Positions 53,529 through 58,530 of a DNA stretch of 58,530 bases are shown in pieces; the stretch's first letter is position 1, and each line of letters begins with the position of its first letter. The notes beneath the pieces are model-generated. The model was not told the origin of the DNA. It saw nothing but the letters and a program-made list of their open reading frames with translations, and searched no databases. Both the position numbers and the translations under genes were made by a program. Source of the stretch: Lachnospiraceae bacterium (GTDB lineage Bacteria; Bacillota; Clostridia; Lachnospirales; Lachnospiraceae); contig JAFYHV010000075.1 of assembly GCA_017538995.1 (NCBI GenBank), forward strand, positions 1 through 58,530, given 5' to 3'.

Positions 53529-54059
53529 ATGAAAAAACTAAATTTATATTATATCAATCTAAAGTACATCCGCGATTTATCAAATGCGGATGATAAAGTC
53601 TTATCTGTCTCTCCACAGTTAGGAAAGCAAAATCGTCCGTTCGTAGGCATTATAATTCTATTAAACAAGAAAAAATATTGCATTCCTCTTACTTCCCCAA
53701 AAGAAAAATTTAAAGAAAAAAAGAGTCAATTGGATTTAATAAAAATATATGATAATAAAAAAAAGAATAATCCAAAGCTTATAGGGGTTCTAAGTATCAA
53801 TAATATGATTCCCGTCACTGATAAAGTAATAAACGAAATCGATCTAGTTATTCATAATAATGATTCTCAAGAAATCAAAAATCACAAACATCTATTGCAT
53901 AAACAAATAAGTTGGTGCAGATCTCATACTGACATAATCGAAAATCGTGCAAAAAAAGTATATGATTTGGTGGTGAATCACCCCGAAAAAAAACACAATC
54001 TTACTCACCGATCTTTGGACTTTGTCCGTCTTGAAAAAATCTCTGAAAAATGGAAATAA
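53529..54059 (+). CDS. Type III toxin-antitoxin endoribonuclease, ToxN/AbiQ family
   Basis: The 176-residue protein matches the ToxN/AbiQ superfamily: amino-terminal strand-rich block (LNLYYINLKYIRDLSNAD), GKQNRPFVGIIILLN, the active-site region YCIPLTSPKEK (PLTSPK, residues 53-58), and a helical half with KHLLHKQISWCRSH. Family members are endoribonucleases neutralised by their own repeat RNA and often abort phage infection. The VSPQLGKQNRPFVG core recalls the CptN subgroup of Clostridia, but I cannot separate ToxN, CptN and TenpN groups with certainty. GAAAGGAG ribosome site; the gene looks more A/T-rich than its neighbours. Confidence 0.9.
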   Translation: MKKLNLYYINLKYIRDLSNADDKVLSVSPQLGKQNRPFVGIIILLNKKKYCIPLTSPKEKFKEKKSQLDLIKIYDNKKKNNPKLIGVLSINNMIPVTDKVINEIDLVIHNNDSQEIKNHKHLLHKQISWCRSHTDIIENRAKKVYDLVVNHPEKKHNLTHRSLDFVRLEKISEKWK

Positions 54060-54063
54060 ATAC

Positions 54064-54094
54064 CATAAAAAAAGAGGCTTCGTAAAGCCCCTTT
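54064..54094 (-). terminator. Rho-independent terminator of the SDR-MATE operon
   Basis: On the minus strand AAAGGGGCTT / AAGCCTCTTT forms a 10-bp stem (one G-U pair) with a TACG loop, followed by a T-run. On the plus strand the same hairpin has an A-C mismatch and is weaker, but it may also end the toxN transcript. Confidence 0.78.
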
Positions 54095-54104
54095 CGTTTG
54101 GCAA

Positions 54105-55472
54105 TCAATCAGCCTTCTTATCAACAATCGCTTTTCCGACCCATTTCTTTTTATACCAGTAGTACATTACTATGATTCCTCGGATACATTCGTCTGTGGC
54201 GGTCCCCATGTAGACACCTGCGACGCCGATTCCGGCGAGAACGCCAAGGCCGTATCCGAAGGTTAAACCGAGTCCCCACATGGTTATAAGACCGACTATA
54301 AGCGGGAATATGTATGCGCCTGCTGCCTTCAGCGAGCATATGAAAGTCATGTTAAGGCATCGGCCGATTTCAAGGAAAATATCCACTAACAGTATCATAC
54401 TGCCCAGAGCGATAACCGTTTTGTTCTGTGTGAAGATTCTTAATGTAAACGGACTTAATGCCCAGTTAATTGTCGCCAATGCAATCGTTATCGGCATTGA
54501 AACAAGGAGAGTTTTAAATACTCTTTTATATGCCAGATCTTCTCTGCCTGCGCCAACTAAGTGACCCGTAATAATCTGCGTTGCCATCGCCGAAGCGTTT
54601 GAGAAAATAATTGCAAATGAAATCAGCGAATTGCAGTATACTCTCGCATTTACCGAATCGTTGCCCATTCCGTTTACAAACGAAAGAAGGCACATCTGAT
54701 ACATTGTATACGAAAGATTTTCACCCGCCGAAGGAAGACCGATTTTAATCATCTTCCATAAAAGATCAAACGGGAAAGGCCTTATGTAGCGAATGGAAAT
54801 CTTTCCGATTTTAGCTACATAAAAGAAAGCAATTGCGGCAATAACCGCTATCGTTCTGGCAACAAATGTGGAAATTGCAACCCCCGCAACCCCCATATTC
54901 AAACCTTTCAATGGTCCATACAAGAAAAGATAGTTTCCACCGATATTGATTACATTGATTGCGATGGAAATATACATACCGACTTTCGGATATCCGTTAC
55001 AACGAAGAATCTGTATCATTACGTTGTAAATGGCCATTAAGAATCCGCCGCCACCCACGATGTAGATGTAAGTCATTGCGTAGGGCTTCATCTCGGGCGA
55101 TACTTTTAGGAGCATCATAAAAAGCGGATTTGCCAGTACGATTCCGATACTGAGTATTACGCCGAAAGTCGCATTAAACACTACTGCAAGCGAATAAATC
55201 ATATTCATCTTGTCGTACTGTTTTGCTCCGAGGTACTGTGCAACAACAACCGATGTTGCGGTAGCGATAATGTTAAAGAGAATGATAATCATAAACATTA
55301 TCTGGTTCGCATTTCCGACTGCACCAACCGCATATTCGTCGTAATGGCTTAACATCAGAGTGTCGACATTATTAACCATTACTCCGAGAAACAGTTCAAA
55401 GAACATCGGTCCCGCTATTACAAGAAGCGGCGTTTTTTCATTTATTACAGGACTCTTCTTTTCTTTACTCAT
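54105..55472 (-). CDS. MATE family efflux transporter
   Basis: The 455-residue protein has about 12 membrane segments in two halves, with the NorM/DinF-like opening TPLLVIAGPMFFELFLGVMV, VDTLMLSHYDEYAVGAVGNA and the second-half block IGLPSAGENLSYTMYQMC. MATE proteins export cationic drugs, lipids or metabolites using Na+ or H+ gradients. It is 6 nt behind the SDR gene and divergent from an AraC regulator, so export of a modified metabolite under AraC control is plausible. Substrate unknown. Confidence 0.92.
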   Translation of the reverse strand: MSKEKKSPVINEKTPLLVIAGPMFFELFLGVMVNNVDTLMLSHYDEYAVGAVGNANQIMFMIIILFNIIATATSVVVAQYLGAKQYDKMNMIYSLAVVFNATFGVILSIGIVLANPLFMMLLKVSPEMKPYAMTYIYIVGGGGFLMAIYNVMIQILRCNGYPKVGMYISIAINVINIGGNYLFLYGPLKGLNMGVAGVAISTFVARTIAVIAAIAFFYVAKIGKISIRYIRPFPFDLLWKMIKIGLPSAGENLSYTMYQMCLLSFVNGMGNDSVNARVYCNSLISFAIIFSNASAMATQIITGHLVGAGREDLAYKRVFKTLLVSMPITIALATINWALSPFTLRIFTQNKTVIALGSMILLVDIFLEIGRCLNMTFICSLKAAGAYIFPLIVGLITMWGLGLTFGYGLGVLAGIGVAGVYMGTATDECIRGIIVMYYWYKKKWVGKAIVDKKAD

Positions 55473-55478
55473 TTTAAA

Positions 55479-56501
55479 CTAGATTACTTTCTTAGACTGC
55501 TCTAAAGCGTCTATTACTTTGTCGCACCAGGCATCAAATTCAGGATCCTCCACCTGGCATTCCGGATGAGACAAAACATAATCAAGTGCAATTCTCACAC
55601 CCTTGTTAAAGCTAATGTTCGTTCTCATTTCGGGTACAATTCTTTTTAATTTGCTGTTATCAAATACAACCGACACAGCTTTATCGCCTATCAGGCTGCC
55701 TTCAAAATCAAAGCCGTATTTATCCCCTACTGCACTTAAATATTCCGAAGAAACATGATATGCATTTAATTTTACACCGAGTGCTTCGGCTATTGTAGCA
55801 TAAATCTGATTCCAGGTAAGAGTTTCGTCGCCTGTAATCTGGAATGCTTCGCCGATAGCATGGCGGTTGCCCATAAGGCCGATAAATCCGACTGCAAAAT
55901 CAGCATTGAATGTCAGGGTCCAGAGAGATGTTCCGTCTCCCTGAATGATAACGGGCTTGCCCTCCTGCATTCTCTTTATAACCTGATAAAAACCTTTTTT
56001 GCCGTGAACGCCCAGGGGTACATTTCTCTCATCATAGGTATGGCTCGGTCTTACAATAGTAACCGGGAAACCTTCCTCGCGATACTTCTTCATAAGAAAT
56101 TCTTCAGAAGCAATTTTGTTTCTTGAGTATTCCCAGTGAGGGTTTGCAAGTGTCGTACCTTCCGTGATTCTGTAATCGGCTGCAGGCTTATTATAAGCCG
56201 AAGCAGAACTTATGTATATATACTGATTCGTTTTATCCTTAAAAAGTCTGTAATCCCTTTCGACCTGCTCAACCGTAAAACCGATAAATTCGCTTACCAC
56301 ATCAAAGTACATTCCATCGATTTTTTTACGAACGTCTTCTTCATCGGACATATCCGCCTTGATAAGATGAACGTTTTCGGGAATTGCTTCGCTTCTGTTT
56401 CCGCGGTTAATAAGCCAGACCTCCCACGAAGGATCTGCAGCAAGTTTTCTGACTATTGCGGCACTGATTGTGCCTGTTCCGCCAATAAATAAAGCCTTCA
56501 T
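55479..56501 (-). CDS. NAD-dependent epimerase/dehydratase-like SDR protein
   Basis: Extended short-chain dehydrogenase fold. The start is MKALFIGGTGTISAAIVRKL with AGGAG 6 nt upstream; a 12-codon longer TTG reading is less likely. The 340-residue protein has the nucleotide-binding motif GGTGTIS, the active-site YSRNK with a preceding ISSAS, and a variable substrate domain. It probably acts on a nucleotide sugar or related carbonyl compound. It lies upstream of the MATE gene and shares its divergent control region with the AraC regulator. Confidence 0.85.
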   Translation of the reverse strand: MKALFIGGTGTISAAIVRKLAADPSWEVWLINRGNRSEAIPENVHLIKADMSDEEDVRKKIDGMYFDVVSEFIGFTVEQVERDYRLFKDKTNQYIYISSASAYNKPAADYRITEGTTLANPHWEYSRNKIASEEFLMKKYREEGFPVTIVRPSHTYDERNVPLGVHGKKGFYQVIKRMQEGKPVIIQGDGTSLWTLTFNADFAVGFIGLMGNRHAIGEAFQITGDETLTWNQIYATIAEALGVKLNAYHVSSEYLSAVGDKYGFDFEGSLIGDKAVSVVFDNSKLKRIVPEMRTNISFNKGVRIALDYVLSHPECQVEDPEFDAWCDKVIDALEQSKKVI

Positions 56502-56567
56502 ATCCATCTCCTGTTTTATCTGTTTTTCTTTTTCCAAAACCGTAACCCCCCGGTTAACAGTTTTATA

Positions 56568-56601
56568 GGTGACATGTTAATCATAAAACGGTCACGGTCA
56601 C
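56568..56601. promoter_or_regulatory. Repeated GGTCAC/GGTGAC sites between SDR and AraC genes
   Basis: GGTGAC at 56568-56573 is followed by a direct pair GGTCAC-GGTCAC at 56590-56601, giving both inverted and direct arrangements. They lie just upstream of the AraC promoter and near the start of the divergent SDR-MATE transcript. They are candidate binding sites for the adjacent AraC-type protein; this is inference. Confidence 0.35.
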
Positions 56602-56619
56602 AAAAATAGCAGATATTTA

Positions 56620-56647
56620 TTGTATTTTGCCCATTTTTTGCTATTAT
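56620..56647 (+). promoter_or_regulatory. Promoter of the AraC regulator gene
   Basis: TTGTAT and TATTAT are separated by 16 nt, with TGC in front of the -10 (extended -10). The predicted start is about 27 nt before the ATG. Confidence 0.5.
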
Positions 56648-56680
56648 TGATTTTAGGAGAAATCATAAAAGAGGAAACGA

Positions 56681-57529
56681 ATGGAAAAAGAAATCATAAA
56701 ATATGCGTCTGTTCAGGGCGTTCACGTTGTTTCAAAAAACTCACCCGAATACTTTCCGCCTCACTGGCACAATGATGCCGAATTTACGGTTATTTTAAAA
56801 GATAACTGCAAATACAGAATAAAGGATTGGGAATATACTCTTTCTGCGGGCGACATACTTCTTATATGGCCCAGAGAGCTTCACGAAATACTTTCTTCCG
56901 AAAAGGGAGGCACTGTTTTCGTGCAGTTTTCCTCAGATATCATCGATAACAATCTCGATATTGTTTCGGCTTCCAAATTTATGACCGCCTGCCATGTAAT
57001 AAGCGCAAAAAAAGAGCCCGAAACGGCTCAGATTATTAGAGACTTAATTGAAGAGATACAGGACATTTATGACAAAAAACCGTCTTTTAGCGAGACGAAA
57101 TGCAAAATATTAATATACAAAGTTCTTTTGGCTGTCGGAGAATATGTCTTAAAAGAACAGCGCGAGCAGATCGGGCCTTCGAACTATTCCGCCGCATCCT
57201 GGAACTATGTGCGTTCCGCGTGCAATTACATCGCCGAGCACAGTTCTGAAGAAATATCTCAGGCGGAGGTGGCAAAGAAAGTCGGGCTCAGTCCTTACTA
57301 TTTCTCAAAGCTTTTTAAGGAATATCTTCAGACTTCCTTCCCTCAGTATCTTGCCCGAATCAGACTTCATAATGCCATTGCGCTTTTAGCCGATGATTCT
57401 TTATCCATCACGGAATGCGCCTATATGGCAGGTTTTCAGTCAACGACAACCTTTAACAAAGTATTTTTAGAGTCTATCGGCTGTTCTCCGAGAGAATACC
57501 GCAAACTTCATTCCTCAATCATCGAATAA
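56681..57529 (+). CDS. AraC family transcriptional regulator
   Basis: The 282-residue protein has an amino-terminal cupin-type sensing domain (FPPHWHNDAEFTVILKD; SAGDILLIWPRELHEI) and a carboxy-terminal double helix-turn-helix (about 175-280) with AEVAKKVGLSPYYFSKLFKE and SITECAYMAGFQSTTTFNKV. GAGG ribosome site. It is divergent from the SDR-MATE pair, probably its target. The metal-type His residues in HWHND suggest a small ligand, perhaps a sugar. Confidence 0.92.
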   Translation: MEKEIIKYASVQGVHVVSKNSPEYFPPHWHNDAEFTVILKDNCKYRIKDWEYTLSAGDILLIWPRELHEILSSEKGGTVFVQFSSDIIDNNLDIVSASKFMTACHVISAKKEPETAQIIRDLIEEIQDIYDKKPSFSETKCKILIYKVLLAVGEYVLKEQREQIGPSNYSAASWNYVRSACNYIAEHSSEEISQAEVAKKVGLSPYYFSKLFKEYLQTSFPQYLARIRLHNAIALLADDSLSITECAYMAGFQSTTTFNKVFLESIGCSPREYRKLHSSIIE

Positions 57530-57535
57530 AAACAA

Positions 57536-58345
57536 TTATTCTTTTAACATTATCATTCCTGCCATCGTGCCGCGTTTGCCTTTCTGCGCGCGGTGCGAGA
57601 ACAGAACATCGTTGTTGCAGCATGTACAGAGTCCGGAAATGCTGATATGCTCTGGTAAAATTCCCGAATATGCGAGCGTTCCGAAAATAATTCTGCTTAA
57701 ATCCAGATCAAATTTATCATCGTCTTTTTCATAATACCAGGCATCGTCCAGATAATCGAATTCAATAAATTCTTCGAAAACATCACGACTTACTTCATAG
57801 CAGCACATTCCTATGCAGGGACCTACTCCCGCATAGATATCTTCGGGTTTGCATCCGTATTCTTCGACCATCTTTTCAACTACTCTTGCGGAGATTTCCT
57901 GAGCAGTTCCTTTCCAGCCCGAATGCGCAATGCCGATTGCTTTTTTTACGGGGTCTACAAAGAAAACGGGAACACAGTCAGCGCAGGTAACGGTGATTGC
58001 GAGATTAGGCTCGTTGGTTACAAGTGCATCCACGTTCAAATAATTAAACGGTTTTAAAATACCGCAGCCCGCATCGTTTCTTGTTGCCACGCGGACATTG
58101 CTTCCGTGGTTTAAATTGCCAATTACAACATCTTCAAGTTTAATTCCGACAGCATCCGTGAAAAGCTCGTAGTTTTTGCGGATGTTTTCTTTTGAATCGT
58201 CAGTTTTGATTCCGAGATTCATCGAAGAATAATATCCTTCGCTGACTCCCCCTTCTCTCGAAGAAAACGCATGAATAAGAAAATCAAACTGTTCAAAATC
58301 GGGGAACGTATAATACATTACTTCGTTGTTGTAGTTTTCTTTCAT
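57536..58345 (-). CDS. pgeF: PgeF/YlmD-type multicopper-polyphenol-oxidoreductase family enzyme
   Basis: Proteins of this family act as purine nucleoside phosphorylase/adenosine deaminase-like enzymes or peptidoglycan-editing factors. The 269-residue protein has the conserved metal-site residues: H80 in NLNHGSNV, C124 in TCADCVPVF, and H141 in IAHSGWKGT, plus GVGPCIGMCCYEV. The start at 58345 has an AGGAAAGG site; a 30-codon longer reading would run into the SRP RNA and is rejected. It ends 6 nt from the convergent AraC gene. Confidence 0.9.
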   Translation of the reverse strand: MKENYNNEVMYYTFPDFEQFDFLIHAFSSREGGVSEGYYSSMNLGIKTDDSKENIRKNYELFTDAVGIKLEDVVIGNLNHGSNVRVATRNDAGCGILKPFNYLNVDALVTNEPNLAITVTCADCVPVFFVDPVKKAIGIAHSGWKGTAQEISARVVEKMVEEYGCKPEDIYAGVGPCIGMCCYEVSRDVFEEFIEFDYLDDAWYYEKDDDKFDLDLSRIIFGTLAYSGILPEHISISGLCTCCNNDVLFSHRAQKGKRGTMAGMIMLKE

Positions 58346-58398
58346 GTAAACCCTTTCCTGTACAAAAATACCCTCAATGCAAGCTTGAGGCATATATC

Positions 58399-58528
58399 TC
58401 AGAAAAGCGGCCGGACCCAGGCACCCTTGCGGCACCCGGAAGATTCCTCTTAGTGCTGCTTCGTTCCCGACCTGACACGGTTCGTGGATTTCCGTCGCGC
58501 AAGACCCAAACCCAGACCGCTTATCTGA
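58399..58528 (-). ncRNA. ffs: Small signal recognition particle RNA (4.5S-type)
   Basis: The minus-strand transcript has the SRP domain IV hallmark GTCAGGTCGGGAACGAAGCA, with a GGAA tetraloop (58464-58467) and flanking asymmetric loops CAGG / AGCAGC-type. The two ends pair over 12 positions with one mismatch (TCAGATAAGCGG / CCGCTTTTCTGA), giving the rod shape of the short bacterial form of about 110-130 nt. The closing pair of the tetraloop is G-C instead of the common C-G, a compensatory change that supports the fold. The 5' end may extend to or past the window edge. Confidence 0.9.
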
Positions 58529-58530
58529 AA

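Noticed and set aside
58346..58435. Extended amino terminus of the PgeF-type protein
   Set aside because: The extension would translate part of the SRP RNA and lacks family similarity; a good ribosome site precedes the ATG at 58345.
1..58530. tRNA or rRNA genes
   Set aside because: I looked for cloverleaf-like and CCA-ended segments in the spacers and saw none convincing; the only stable RNA recognised is the SRP RNA.
1..58530. Insertion sequences, integrases or prophage genes
   Set aside because: No transposase, integrase or phage structural protein is present among the coding regions, and no long terminal inverted repeats were noticed.

Overview
The window looks like chromosomal DNA of an anaerobic, fibre-degrading member of the Clostridia, most likely Lachnospiraceae (Butyrivibrio/Pseudobutyrivibrio-like). 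This is inferred from the Gram-positive gene order and strong GGAGG ribosome sites, zinc-type S14 and L36, the shared ECF transporter module behind the ribosomal genes, DUF5711/DUF5702/DUF6382 proteins typical of this group, a Tad (Flp) pilus locus and intracellular hemicellulose/cellulose enzymes. No phage or insertion sequence was seen.

Region 1 (28-21,900, all minus strand) is the S10-spc-alpha ribosomal superoperon: rpsJ, rplC, D, W, B, rpsS, rplV, rpsC, rplP, rpmC, rpsQ, rplN, X, E, rpsZ, rpsH, rplF, R, rpsE, rpmD, rplO, secY, adk, map, infA, rpmJ, rpsM, K, D, rpoA, rplQ. It starts at a sigma-A-like promoter near 21,880 and ends at a strong terminator near 5,480. Behind the terminator follow pilT, a TraX-like membrane protein, the ECF energising module ecfA1-ecfA2-ecfT, and truA. 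Two spacers stand out: a leader of about 245 nt with terminator-like hairpins before rpsJ, and a hairpin-rich spacer of about 270 nt between rpmJ and rpsM.

Region 2 (22,000-40,500) holds two small related membrane proteins; an 806-aa membrane-anchored SGNH hydrolase on the plus strand; a minus-strand operon running from a cytosolic GH5 glucanase through dnaX, ybaB, recR, galM and a DUF5711 protein to a TM2-like protein; a divergent bioY/birA pair with repeated BirA half-sites; a membrane EAL phosphodiesterase; pgi; a stand-alone murG; and a DUF3137 protein with a HIT hydrolase.

Region 3 (40,560-49,900, minus) is one Tad pilus operon: prepilin peptidase, TadZ/CpaE, TadA/CpaF ATPase, TadB, an unusually long TadC, Flp pilin, a DUF5702 pseudopilin-like protein, a TadE-like protein carrying two Zn-type Y-H-x4-C...C-x2-C modules, a second prepilin peptidase, a second TadE-like protein and a DUF6382-FHA protein.

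Region 4 (50,000-58,530) carries a GH43/carboxylesterase pair; a complete type III (RNA-protein) toxin-antitoxin locus with its own promoter, three 41-nt tandem antitoxin-RNA repeats, a terminator and a ToxN/AbiQ-family endoribonuclease gene; a MATE exporter with an SDR epimerase/reductase, divergent from an AraC regulator; a PgeF-type enzyme; and the small SRP RNA at the right edge. The ToxIN-type module is the most distinctive system in the window.
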